Shown: piece by piece, positions 9,424 through 18,926 of the stretch | Layout: each line of letters begins with the position of its first letter | How positions within the stretch are numbered: the first letter of the stretch is position 1 | The notes under the pieces: generated by a model | Told to the model about the DNA's origin: nothing | The model's input: only the letters and a program-made list of their open reading frames with translations | Database searches by the model: none | NCBI GenBank assembly: GCA_019918135.1 | Contig: WBZZ01006593.1 | Location: 82,501 to 103,609, forward strand | DNA: 21,109 nucleotides | Direction of reading: 5' to 3' | Source of the DNA: Paulinella micropora | Taxonomy: Eukaryota; Cercozoa; Imbricatea; Euglyphida; Paulinellidae | Translations under genes and position numbers: made by a program

Positions 9424-10107
9424 AGTGGAAGTGACTGGGCTTAGGCATCTTACGGACTTTAAGTCTCTGTCCCTTCTCGCATGGTTCTAAGACTTTTCCT
9501 TCTCTCTTAACTGATTGCCAGTTGTCTCCGTATTCTTCCTTTGCCCATTCTTCTCCGAAAGCTACTGCCGGCACACTAACTCTCTCTCCTGTCAATATAG
9601 CTGCTTTTACTGCTGCCTTCTTTTCTGGAGGTGGTTGTGTAACTGGTGTCCTAACCTTTGCTTCTCGTTTCCCTCTCACTATGTTAGCTGATGTGATTAA
9701 TTTTTATCACTTTGCTCCCAAGTGAGGCCCTTAGTGGGCGCGTCTCCCTCTACGTACCTCCTAGTAGGGTGGTCTGCTTCGGGGCTTTGCGCCTCTAACG
9801 ATGTGATGGGTGTTGCCCCATCATCCTTGTCGTCAGCTAGTTCTACCTTCGACTCTGATGGGAGACCGGAATCTGGACGGTGAATGTCTTTTTCTTCCTA
9901 TAACTCCTCATGTTTGTCTAACTCCCCCTCATCTTTAAATTTGGGTTCGTCTAACGGCTGTTCTAGCTGTACGGTGTCACTACTCTCCCCCTCAGATTCC
10001 TCGTCGTCCCATCTAACTTCTCTGGGTGGGTGAGCATCCTTGCCAACTACATTGGGGTTAAAGCGTACATTACGCACATTTTTGATGACCTTACGACCAT
10101 CCCAAAC
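9424..10107 (-). pseudogene. Integrase C-terminus to reverse transcriptase linker
   Basis: After the YDVFKKLY stop, the same coding trend continues on the minus strand with GRKVIKNVRNVRFNP, the copia integrase C-terminal GKR/VRFxE-like segment. A long acidic Glu/Asp/Ser/Pro linker follows, then the open frame 9679-9407, which is Lys/Pro-rich. Stops and a frameshift divide it. Linkers between copia integrase and reverse transcriptase are normally variable and disordered, so no function is proposed. Confidence 0.6.
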
Positions 10108-10951
10108 TCAGTATAGTTTCTTAAATACATCGTATCCAAGTAACATCACGCGCTTTCCCCTATAGTTGCCTTTGCCTACCTGCTTTCCTATATACATTAC
10201 ACCTAAACATCCTATAGGCTTAAGTTGTCGGATAGCTGGCCTGTAGCCCAGACATTGCTCAAAAGGTGAGGTTCCTTTCCTAGGTCCTGGCGTGGCTGGT
10301 AGAATGTTGTGCAAGGTTGTGGCTGTGTGTTCCATTTCCGCCCAAAACTGGGGTGGTAAGTTAGCCTCATATCGCATGGCCCGGGCTGGTCCGGCTGTGA
10401 TGTCGTTGACCTTCTCAGCTATGGGGTTGCCATCTTTATCACCTGGAGCACTAGTCTTCCAAATGAATTGTAGGGGTTTTCACCATTCTATAATTTCAGT
10501 TGGGACATCGAACTAATTGTCGCAAGTGATGTCTGACTTTCTTCCCTGTCTGCCTCTCAAACCACGCTACCGCTTGCTTCAAACAGTCTACAAATTCGTT
10601 CTTGTAACGTAAATAATAATCTTTGATGTACCCCGAGTAATCGTCTGTAACGCAAAATTTTTTGTACTTACCGTGAATTGACATGACCGCCCAAGGTCCG
10701 GAAGTATCTACATGTAAAATCTCACAAGGGTAACTCGCTTTCCTAATTCTATTAACCTTAAATCGGGGTAACACTTTAGCTTTCCCCATCATACAGGCTT
10801 CGCAAAATCTAACTCTATCCTCGCTTCCTGTCACTTTTCTACCCATTGCCTTGCCTAATGCATAGGTCTTTCGTAATGCTTTATGACCACTACACTGATG
10901 CATGACGTAAATGTCAATCGGTTTACCCTTCTTACCTTTCTCAGGATACAT
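10108..10951 (-). pseudogene. copia integrase, broken
   Basis: The 10951-10496 frame holds the GAG-pre-integrase HHCC zinc finger, H18-x4-H23-x26-C50-x2-C53 counted from its first Met, then KASYPCEILHVDTSGPW and KKFCVTDDYSGYIKDYYLR, the first two catalytic aspartate regions of the DDE core. The frame stops before the third acidic residue region (about 10495-10400), which is degraded. It resumes as AEKVNDITAGPARAMRYEAN, LPPQFWAEMEHTATTLHN and SPFEQCLGYRPA, the well-conserved copia segment after the catalytic Glu. The family inserts element DNA into the chromosome with a short staggered cut, in agreement with the 5-bp duplication. A stop and frame changes make this copy inactive. Confidence 0.9.
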
Positions 10952-11081
10952 AGCATATAAAACGCTGCCTCTGGTTTCCTCGTTCTCACTTACTCTCGCT
11001 TGCTTGTTCTCACTCTCTCTCTCTTTGGGGATTCCCGCCCCGTCTACCCGTCTTCTTCCTCTCTTTGGTTGTAACGTTCGT

Positions 11082-11660
11082 TTATTTTGAGGGGTTTGTC
11101 CTTTTCATTGTCCCAGCGATAGGGCATGCCAGGCGTAAGTTCACGATCACGTCACTGTCTTTAATCCTTATGGGGTGTTTTAGGATTAGTAGTTGCCCAT
11201 TCTGGTGAATGATAGATCTGTGGTGATTGTGGTCCATGTTTCCAGTAGACATAATGTTGACTGGCACCCTGTTGTCTAACAACATATCTTTCTTTACCAA
11301 AACTGGCTTTCCCGATCCATCTATTCTTGTCAACCGCGCTTACCCCATGTTTCGCACTACACTCTCTCCGTTTCCGGTGACTAAGCTAACGGGTTCGATC
11401 TCTCGGACGTTGTGTAAGATGCGCGGTGTACATGCTATATCCCTTGACGATCCGCTGTCTTGAACTATCATCTTTTTCTTGCGTCCTACCGTCTCGCTAT
11501 CGTCTACCATGAGATTGTGATCTTGCTCCTCTTCCTCCTCATTTTCTTTCTTTTGGACTCTGTCCTTCCTTTCTCTCTCGAATCTCTCCTCATACATCCA
11601 ATCAAGCTCTTCTCGCGCTTCGCAATATGATTTGAAGCTTATGGGAATTCCTGACCTCAT
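11082..11660 (-). pseudogene. copia aspartic protease, interrupted by a stop
   Basis: In the 11660-11340 frame residues 68-72 are DSGSS, the catalytic D-[ST]-G-[AST] box of retropepsins, preceded by KKKMIVQ and followed by a typical V..I.PVSLVTGNGE strand. After an in-frame stop at about 11340 the same frame goes on (11333-11082) with LDNRVPVNIMSTGNM, like the V..NLLS...L segment found between copia protease and the integrase finger. The protease cleaves the Gag-Pol polyprotein in the particle. A Glu-rich stretch (residues 40-46) precedes it. Confidence 0.8.
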
Positions 11661-13065
11661 CTCCTCAGAGGTTCTAGATCTAGAGTGTTCTAGGTTTTCC
11701 GGATCAAACTCGTCATCCTCCTCTATGTCTGAGTGTCAGTCTATCTCCCGTCTCTTCCTGTCAAACTCCTTCTTCTTCAATGCTGCCTGTTCCGGGCTGA
11801 AGAACTTGTGTGCATCTCCTGAGTGTAACTTGCGCAAATATGCGTTCAGTGTAACCCCTCTCACTTCTACCTCATGCCATATCTTCATAAGGTGGGGCAT
11901 CGATCGCAGGATAAAAAGAGCAAATTAATTGTCGTGGTTCTTAGCTAAGTCGAGTATCCCATAGTCTGTTATTCCTAACAGTTCTGAGTAAAACTCGTTC
12001 TTTTTGCCGTCCGGGTCGTAACACAAACCCTCTTTCACTAGTGTCGGTTCTGCTCCCTTCGTCAGTGCATATAACAACCTAGCTATTTCAGTCTTCTCAG
12101 GTCTTGTATGTCCTGCGCTATGTCTATACTCACACTCCCACTTAGCTCTTTCCTTAGCTTTCGCACTTTGAGTATTCTCAGCTGCTCGCTTCTCTATGAC
12201 TGTCTCTCTTGTGATTAGTGGTGTGCCTGCTGCATGCTTTAGAAATACCTCGTTTACAGCCCAAACACATCTGTCAACAGTCCATCTGCCTCGGCTACTC
12301 TCTCTCCTTCCTTCTTCGTCATCATCACTACATCTCCCGTTTCATCGTCCAAAATACACAGGTTGTTCAGCTGTTCACGTATTCTCTTAAAGTCTTCAAC
12401 TCTCATTACCTTCCCGTGTTCTGTGTATCTTTTACTGCTTCCCCACAGGTGTTTCGTGTGTGTGTGTGTCGCTTGTCTGCTCTGCCTGTGACTCTACACT
12501 GTCTCCTACTCTATCCAAAGGAGACGGACCTTGTGGTAGTAGCGATGGGGGCCAAGACTTTCCTTCTCTCGTCCCTCCTACACGCACCATAGTCTCAATG
12601 CAAGCAGTCTCTCTTCCAGCTCTGGTCCCGCCGGTCCGAACCTCCTTTCCTGGCATTACAGCATCATTCTGTGAATCTGTACTAACTCCTTTCTTACCTG
12701 GTTTTTCGACACTTTCCTTGTCTTTTTCTCCGATATTTGCGGGACTTAGCGAGTTTTTCTTCACTGGTTTTGCCGTATCTTTTTGCGAGATTTGCTGTGC
12801 ACTCGCCCCCTTTCCCTCCCTCTCTTTCTCAGTATGCTCATTATCTCACTCTCTGAAGGATAATCACGGGAAGGACGTGGGCGACGTGAAGGGTCTTGTG
12901 CTATGTCAATAGCTGGAAATAGTGGGTCCTGACGGGCATGATAACCGCACAAGTCTGCATACACTAGCCTCTTTGCTGCCTCACCTGCCTTGCCCCAACT
13001 CCCCCCCTGTCCAAACTTAACTCCACACTGTTCTCACTTCCAGTTCAGTCCAGTACAACGAGTGG
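11661..13065 (-). pseudogene. Long coding spacer before protease, no recognised domain
   Basis: The minus strand shows coding character throughout, but no family I recognise. Pieces: 12964-12761 and 12764-12432 (Lys/Glu/Gly-rich); a segment near 12406 reading VMRVEDFKRIREQLNNLCIL; then a frame from about 12190 to a TAA at 11925 with LLYALTKGAEPTLVKEGL and NEFYSELLGITDYGILDLA; then LRKLHSGDAHKFFSPEQAAL, a stop near 11740, and an acidic run into the protease frame. From about 12190 to 11340 all pieces share one frame, so only point stops interrupt it. In standard copia elements protease follows the Gag knuckle far more closely. Confidence 0.6.
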
Positions 13066-13710
13066 TTAGTGGGCCTGTGGTGTAGTTCTTAGGAGTGGAT
13101 ATAGTGGGTTGTGGTGTTTCGTTCTTTGTCTGTCTAGAGTTCTGAGGGGGTGTGGGTGTCGGTTTCTCATTTGCTTTCCGTTTCTCTTTCTCTTTCGTTT
13201 GCGAGGGTTTTGGTTGCAATGGTGAGGGTTGCACACGTGGTGTGTCTTGTGAGGTTGTGAGGGCAGGAGTAGTTGTTGTACAGGTGTTGGGGTGTTGAGC
13301 ACTAGTGAGAGTGCGGTGTGGAGGGTTGTGGGGTCTGTCTCGGAGTGTGTTTCGAGCCAATTGAGCACTCGACAGTTCCCCCTCCCCCCCCCCCCCCCAC
13401 GGGCTCTTGTGGGTTGATCTAAGGGTTTGTTCTCACTTTGCTCCTTTGGAGGCTCACTATCCTCCTCGCCCTTTTGCTCTGCTTCACGAGCAATAATATT
13501 TTCCCCACTTTCTATGTTTCCCTCCATTGCTTCTTCGCTACCCTCCATTATGACTAGCCCATACTCTTCTTCTTCTGAGCTGTCCCCCTCAGACTTGTCT
13601 CCTCCTTCCTTGTCACCCTCCTCTCCTAATTCTCCCCTCATAAGAGTAACTCCTTTGGCTCCTTTCTTTCGAAATTTGCCACTCTTGTCTCTTTGCTCCC
13701 CTTTGAGGAG
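13066..13710 (-). pseudogene. Acidic/basic linker in frame after the Gag UGA stop
   Basis: This frame is the same as the Gag knuckle frame and follows its UGA (13713-13711) with no further stop for about 215 codons. It begins LLKGEQRDKSGKFRKKGAK, then a Met, then an acidic Glu/Gly/Asp region, a short Gly run encoded by the C-run at 13379-13399, and a Pro/His/Lys/Arg tail. No domain is recognised. The repeated C-run in a coding stretch is a likely slippage site, so the tail after it may be out of frame. Confidence 0.5.
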
Positions 13711-14960
13711 TCAGAGTGAGCTGACTTTGGAAGTTCGTTTGGGGCTTGACTTTCGTTTAGGGCAAAAACGCTTAGTGTGTCCAGTCTGATAGCAGTTATA
13801 GCATGTCGCTGTCAGCCACCACTCCTGCTCTGAACTATTACTCCCATTCTTGTTGCCCTTGCCCTTCCCGTTCTTAATCCATTTCTTGTTTTTCTCTCTC
13901 TTTTCTCCTTTCTCTCCTCCCTCTCCCTCTCCAAACAATAGATTCGCTCCCTTACCCTCTCTTTTTCTCTCCCTCTCCTTCTTACGCTCCTTCCTCAATC
14001 TCTTTTGCTTCGCATCCCACAGCACGTAAATTTCCTTTGCTGACTCTATTATTTCATCGTGTGATGGTCTGTTTGCTGCCGCTAGTCTGTAGTAGTCATT
14101 AAAAAATGTTGCTCCATAAGCTTCGTGTTCAGCTAGCTTCTCTAACAATCCGTTCACTGCCTCATCTGCCCCAAAATCTGCGTCTCGCAAGGCTTCAAGC
14201 CACTGCTTCTGGAGTTGATGTTGGGTCAGATATTCTTCCATATCTTCTGTCGCTCTTGGTCTCTGATCTTTAAAGGCTTTCTCCTCGACATATCTCGCCG
14301 CACCGCTTATATTATCGTATTTTTCTTTTACGATGCCGACTTTTTCAAACGGGCAATGTGCCTTTTTGCTGCGAAGGAATTGAACCACTTTGGTTTCCGA
14401 GAATGCAGTTGTAACGAGAAGTTGAAACAGTCTGCAATGATGCAAATATCGTTGCTCGTCTTTATACTTCTTCTTTCTCAGTATGTAAACGTCTTTGTTG
14501 CTTCTTGTCATTGCACTTTTCTTCTTTCTTTTCGCTCTGTCTTCCCAAGCCTTATTCTCTTCCTTCGATAGATCTTTCCAGTTGTCTGGTTTCTCTACCG
14601 CTGCCTTCCCGTCTTGTGCTGTTTGACTACCTCTCTGTCTCGGTTGTCGTGGTTGTGTTTCATCTTCTTCATCTGATCCTCCGATGTGTTCACCTCGTGT
14701 GCTTCTCTCGGTTCATCCATTTCCTCTGCCTTTCTCATCCTGTCTCTGTCGTAACCATATTTGGTCTTCGCTGCCTTATGGTCTTTAAAAGCATCGTGAA
14801 ACATGTCTCCGAGAGTTGTGCTAATACCATATGCGTATTCCTCTATCTGATAGTAGCAACTCTGCAAATCTTTCTTGTTTCCGCTAAACACAGGAGTGTG
14901 AGACAGCAACTGTCTCATGCTAAGTGCATTGTGCCGAAATTCGCTATCCCAGCGGCTCAT
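13711..14960 (-). pseudogene. copia Gag with CCHC zinc knuckle, one frameshift
   Basis: The start is ATG at 14958-14960, three bases inside the end of the 5' LTR. The first piece (14960-14595) begins MSRWDSEFRHNALSMRQL and ends in a stop after a frame change near 14610-14620. The second frame is open from before 14580 and carries KDLSKEENKAWEDRAK, then the 14511-13711 product: an alpha-helical capsid-like region, a Lys/Arg/Glu-rich stretch, and CYNCYQTGHTKRFC at residues 237-250 (bases 13762-13803). That is an exact C-x2-C-x4-H-x4-C nucleocapsid knuckle that binds the genomic RNA, followed by a basic tail. Gag forms the cytoplasmic particle. Confidence 0.88.
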
Positions 14961-14964
14961 AACC
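14954..14964 (-). promoter_or_regulatory. Primer binding site for initiator tRNA-Met anticodon arm
   Basis: The minus strand reads GGTTATGAGCC across the LTR edge (the first G is the last LTR base). It is the complement of GGCTCATAACC, the anticodon arm of fungal-type initiator tRNA-Met. Drosophila copia and yeast Ty5 prime from this internal part of tRNA-Met (half-tRNA priming) rather than its 3' end. The site also contains the Gag start codon. Confidence 0.75.
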
Positions 14965-15136
14965 GTTGATTAGGTAAATACTTCAATGTTCAGTGTCCAA
15001 CCCTGAATGCCAACATGGACCGTTACGTCCGTTACAATAATTGACTATAACTATACGGTCATTCTACTATACGAATAAATTACTCCCCAGTCACAAAGCA
15101 ATTACTAAAAGTAAAAACGTAGTTGTCCTACCAACG
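14964..15136 (-). repeat. 5' LTR (right, 173 bp, internally deleted)
   Basis: Begins CGTTGATTAGG and ends CCTACCAACG on the plus strand, matching the left LTR apart from the missing 169 bp after TAAATAC and about 11 substitutions in 172 aligned bases. LTRs are identical at insertion, so the deletion and substitutions came later. As the promoter-side LTR it has lost about half its length, near its U5 end. Confidence 0.92.
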
Positions 15137-15141
15137 TTAAT
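15137..15141. repeat. Target-site duplication, right copy
   Basis: TTAAT, identical to 6975-6979. Confidence 0.88.
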
Positions 15142-15582
15142 AAGAGTTCGTTGTGTAATTATCCCTTGGGGTTGTATCCAAACTCACAATTCGAATTTCC
15201 CTTTCAAGTGGAAACTGCACACACGAGTTTTGTGTGCCCTGTCGACAGGTCGATTTGAAAGCCTGCACCTGGTGCTACTCAATGAACGTGGGAGATCAGA
15301 GGTCATCAAAAGCACATATGTGAGACAGATTGTTCATCTGTCTTTGCATTTTTGTGTCGTCTCTCTGCTCTCCTACACTCTATGCAATCAACCAACACAG
15401 TATGTGTCTGGTTTTGTTTGTGTTAGGGTCACCCCCTTATCACCCAGCAAGATCATCCTCTTTGCTGCTCATCGTGCTCTACAAGTGTACCAACACTACC
15501 TGGCCTACCCCTGGTGAAGTGGAATGTTCGCAAACTCGCGCCACGACGATCCCCTGTCGCGTCTTCGGGAGCACAAGAGGAA
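15142..15582 (+). other. Leader of the second retroelement remnant, no gene seen
   Basis: Mixed sequence before the Gag-like frame. A 10-bp palindrome CTGTCGACAG lies at about 15239-15248. The open frames here overlap the Gag-like one out of frame and look like shadows. It may include the end of a 5' LTR and a leader, but no second LTR copy was found downstream to prove it. Confidence 0.35.
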
Positions 15583-17441
15583 ATGTCTGGACCCTTTTAC
15601 CATCCTGGGAGTGTACCATGTTTTCTGCCCTCCGAGAAGAAATTCCTGAAGGAAGTCGAGGAAGGGAAGTCAACTCCTCTTACTACGGACCTCTCGTGGA
15701 CTCAATCAACGCAGTTCCGAGAAGATTTATTTACTAATTACTCTGGTGAATATCGTAATATTTTACTTAAAGCAGTAAAAGATAAGCAAACTAATTTGCT
15801 TCATCTACCATTGGTACCGACACCCTCCCTAAAGTTGAGGTGTAATCCAAATATGACAGCCCACGACATCTACCAGGAGTACCTGGGACCTACAGGCTCT
15901 GCAGCTCAACAAGAAGCTCTCTGGAAACAATTGGATACTCTTATTCCTTTAGAGGAATATATTAGCCATTTACCAATTACAATTTCGATGCCTGGAGCAC
16001 CTGGATCACTTTCTGGATTGGTACTTCCAACCCCTGTAAGCACTCCTGTTACTGTGCCCCCATCGACCCTGATTGGTACGACTCCAGCAGCAGCCCTGGG
16101 AAGTATTCCTTTGGGACCTGCACCGCCGACTCACCCACCGACGATCCCCACTGCCCCAGCTGCACCATCATCTGCTGCAACATCGTCCCCTGTAGTCACT
16201 CCATCGTTGGCCTTTACCCCAGTTGCGATGCCCGTAGGTGCAATAACATTGGCCCCCACCAGTAGGGTACTTTCGACCGCCCCTGTCGATCCGTTTGCCC
16301 GCCCTGGAGTCTAGCAAGAGGAGCAACACCCCTGCCCCGGCGTAACCCGCATCCATCGCTGGCATCCATCCTGGCAACACGCCCACCTGCCCCGTTGGTC
16401 AATCGAGCACTGTCCATGTCTGACCCAGCTTTTGCGTCGCCATACCGACCGATACTTGGCCCTCTTGGACCTCTACCGACCTTTGCAATACAGACGGCAA
16501 CCTCGACTGATTTGTCAGGTTCAGCCCCCACTGCATCGACACCGGCACGCCCAACGCCTCGCATCTCGCTGGGTACGACATTGCAAGGTAGTAGAATCAC
16601 GCTGAGCCCTCTCTTCTCCGTTGAGGAAGAAGCTTACCCGACCCTGCTCGCTGGTGGTACGAACCCATCCGCGGAGGACCGAGGTGGGGCCCCTGTGACA
16701 GCAACAACCGGTAATGCAACAGCTGTGACTCCGGCCCCCGCGAGCTCATCCTCAAGCTCATCCTCGAGTTCAACATCGAGCTCAACGTCGAGTTCGTCTT
16801 CAGGCTCGCCAGCTGATCCATCGTACAGCACGACGATTGTGACTCAAACCCCTGCCCCTTCGATGGCGAGTGGCCCTCCTGCGACGGCCACACCACCCCC
16901 GCCATCCATAGGCAACGAGTCCCCCTCATCATCGTCGACAGGAAGGATCCTGCGATCGGCCACCCTTGCAGGTGTACCACCCCGCACGTTGCACATGATG
17001 ACTCGAGTTCGATCTCTCTTCGTGATGACCCGTCCGGCAATCGCGCCCACTATTGACGTCGCAACTCAAGCCCGCGAACTTGCATCCAATTTGCAGTTGA
17101 ATAACTTGTCAATGCTTCTGGCATGCAACCGCATCATCAACACGGTGCACAAGTGGGGAGACAACGCAGCAATGGCCCTTGTGGACGCGTACTGGGCTCG
17201 TTACATTCGTGCTACTGACGATCGCACTCGCGTTTGGAGCATCATCCCGTACATGCTCATGGAGTATTTCATGGAGTTGTTCAAGGGACGTCTGGAGAAG
17301 GGAGACACAAAGCAACCAGCTATGCAAGCCCTCAAACTTCGACGCTGTAAGAAGGAAAGCCTCGCAGGGTATGTAAATCGTTGCAAATACATTGGCTGCA
17401 ATGTCGCGGATAGAGTAGTTTCTTATTTTCTGGTTTCTTGA
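15583..17441 (+). pseudogene. Gag-like protein of a second LTR retroelement, split by a frameshift
   Basis: The first frame is chosen from the ATG at 15583-15585 (MSGPFYHPGSVPCFLPSEKK; open upstream to 15514 without an ATG) and ends in TAG at 16312-16314. The next frame is open from 16266 to 17441, overlapping by 49 bases, so one 1-base change probably split a single reading frame. The product has an ordered N-terminal part, a long Pro/Thr/Ser/Ala-rich middle with a 25-residue Ser run, and a C-terminal region (residues about 225-340 of the second frame) with YMLMEYFMELFKGRLEKGD, MQALKLRRCKKESLAGYVNR. That resembles the Retrotrans_gag capsid pattern of Metaviridae-type (gypsy) elements. No zinc knuckle, protease or polymerase follows. 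A host protein is possible. Confidence 0.5.
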
Positions 17442-18463
17442 AACAACGTGCACACACATGCACATACCGCTGCGAACACGACCAGCACAGCCTCGGAAAA
17501 CTCTGGTAACAACCAATAGATGCAGAAGTGCAATAATAACAAAGAAACAACGCTGCCTTGGGTCTGCATGAGTCAGCTATAAACTTAGGTAATTCGTCAA
17601 ACCTGAGATATTCAGACCATTGTTCGTCAAGTACTGAAGAGCAAGGCGATGCAACTGGTACTTTTGTTGCCGGAGGCTTTTCAAGTTTCTGTCACTTAAG
17701 GTAGACCCGGGCCCACACACCTTGAATGAAGGTCCTTGTCTGCGATCCGTTGCACAGGAAACGCTTCACTTGAAGGCTCCTAACTCAATGGACGAAGGGC
17801 CTCAGCAATGCTTCCAGTCTTGAACCGGCAACCTGTGCGTCCACCTCTTACCGGTCGTTGCCACTTCTCACAACACATAATTTAATAATAATCAGTGAGG
17901 ACAATTCCCGCCAGTCCAACTAACGAAGTCAAAAAGATATACCTTTCAGGTTGAAATTGACCCACGTAACGTACTGCCTGATCATAGTGATTATACTGTG
18001 CCATATGATATATGAGTAAAAGTGATAATAATGAAAAGCTGGTGCCACCAGTGCCAGGATAACTACTAAAAAGCTGGTGCCACCAGTGCCAGGATAACTA
18101 CTAAAATTGCCAATTTATTAACAAGGAATAATACAAACATTAACGACTACTACTAACGGATAATTAAGTAATTGAGGAGAAAGGGTTTAATGAACTTATA
18201 ACTAGTGTCTAATGAATGATAAAAATGACGGTAGTACTAATGCGGGTAAACATAAATAACAAGTCATCTATTAATAACTGAAGTCTACGACCGGTAGAGG
18301 GAAACGCACCGGTTGCGGCCGGTACACGACGAGAAGCATTGCGAATGCAGTTGTCCATTGTCTGCGCCTACAAGAGGAGGAAGATTAAGTTATTCTCAGG
18401 TCGGAGTGCTTGGATTGAGCAATAAATAATATATATCTTTCTGATCTAAACCTACAAAAGATT
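17442..18463. other. Non-coding stretch between the Gag-like frame and the foldback element
   Basis: AT-rich from about 17880. There is no gene on either strand; the short minus frames over 17109-17550 are antisense to the Gag-like region and tail. It holds the 35-bp tandem duplication listed separately. It may be the decayed remainder of the second retroelement. Confidence 0.5.
18034..18105. repeat. 35-bp tandem duplication with palindromic core
   Basis: Two perfect adjacent copies of a 35-bp unit starting AAAGCTGGTGCCACCAGTGC; the second begins 35 bases after the first. Each contains the palindrome CTGGTGCCACCAG (6-bp arms around one base). Perfect identity implies a recent event. Confidence 0.9.
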
Positions 18464-18926
18464 CAGCATGACAGCAGCAATTCCTATTAATCTCATGCTG
18501 CCTGGTTTGTAATGTTTAGCCTCGGCCGGAACTATAGTCGTTGACTTGGAAAAAAATCAAACCTTCAGCGACTCTAGCAGACTCACTTCTGATTAATTCA
18601 AGTTAAAGTCAGCGACTGCTAGCTTCAACTTGATTTACTATAAAAACTTGAATAATTCGCAACCGAATTAATTCGCGTAAAGTTCCGGATAGTAAGTCGG
18701 AAGTGACGGAAATTAAAATGGGAAAGACGTGGCCGGTAGTATTGAATTGTTAGAAAGCGCTAGAAAGCATTTTTCATTGAATAAATCAACATGAACAGTT
18801 GCTGACTTTGACTTAGCGTGACCAGAAGTGGGTCGGCTAGAATAGGTGAAAAGTCGATTTTTTCCAAGTCCGCAACGACAGTTCTGAGGCTAAACATTAC
18901 AAACCAGGCCGCATAGATTCATGCTG
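18464..18926. mobile_element. Foldback/MITE-like element with long imperfect terminal inverted repeats
   Basis: Ends are CAGCATGA (18464-18471) and its complement TCATGCTG (18919-18926). CCTGGTTTGTAATGTTTAGC at 18501 is perfectly inverted at about 18889-18908. The arms continue imperfectly through CTTGGAAAAA(A)ATC, CACTTCTG, AAAGTCAGC and TTGATTTA, giving a left arm of about 175 bp (to 18638), a right arm of about 146 bp (from 18781) and a loop of about 142 bp. The left arm has an 18-bp extra segment near its tip. There is no coding capacity, so it is non-autonomous. No convincing target duplication was seen and the superfamily is unknown; an alternative outer edge is the CCTGG/CCAGG step. 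Confidence 0.8.

Larger units (their letters stand above)
6975..15141 (-). mobile_element. Ty1/copia-type LTR retrotransposon, full structure but decayed
   Basis: Both ends are defined. TTAAT target duplications lie at 6975-6979 and 15137-15141. LTRs are at 6980-7320 (3') and 14964-15136 (5'), with a polypurine tract beside the first and a primer site beside the second. Read on the minus strand the domains run Gag, CCHC knuckle, protease, integrase, reverse transcriptase, RNase H. Integrase before reverse transcriptase defines the copia (Pseudoviridae) order. At about 8.2 kb it is longer than the usual 5 kb, mainly through a coding spacer before protease and about 600 bases after RNase H. Frameshifts and stops break every protein, and the LTRs differ by about 11 of 172 aligned bases by hand count, so it is an old, inactive copy. 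Confidence 0.93.

Noticed and set aside
12196..12912. Plus-strand open frames of 64-150 codons
   Set aside because: They are antisense shadows of the minus-strand coding spacer of the copia element.
6975..15141. CRISPR or prokaryotic mobile element
   Set aside because: The repeats are LTRs of a eukaryotic copia element, and no spacer-repeat pattern exists anywhere in the window.
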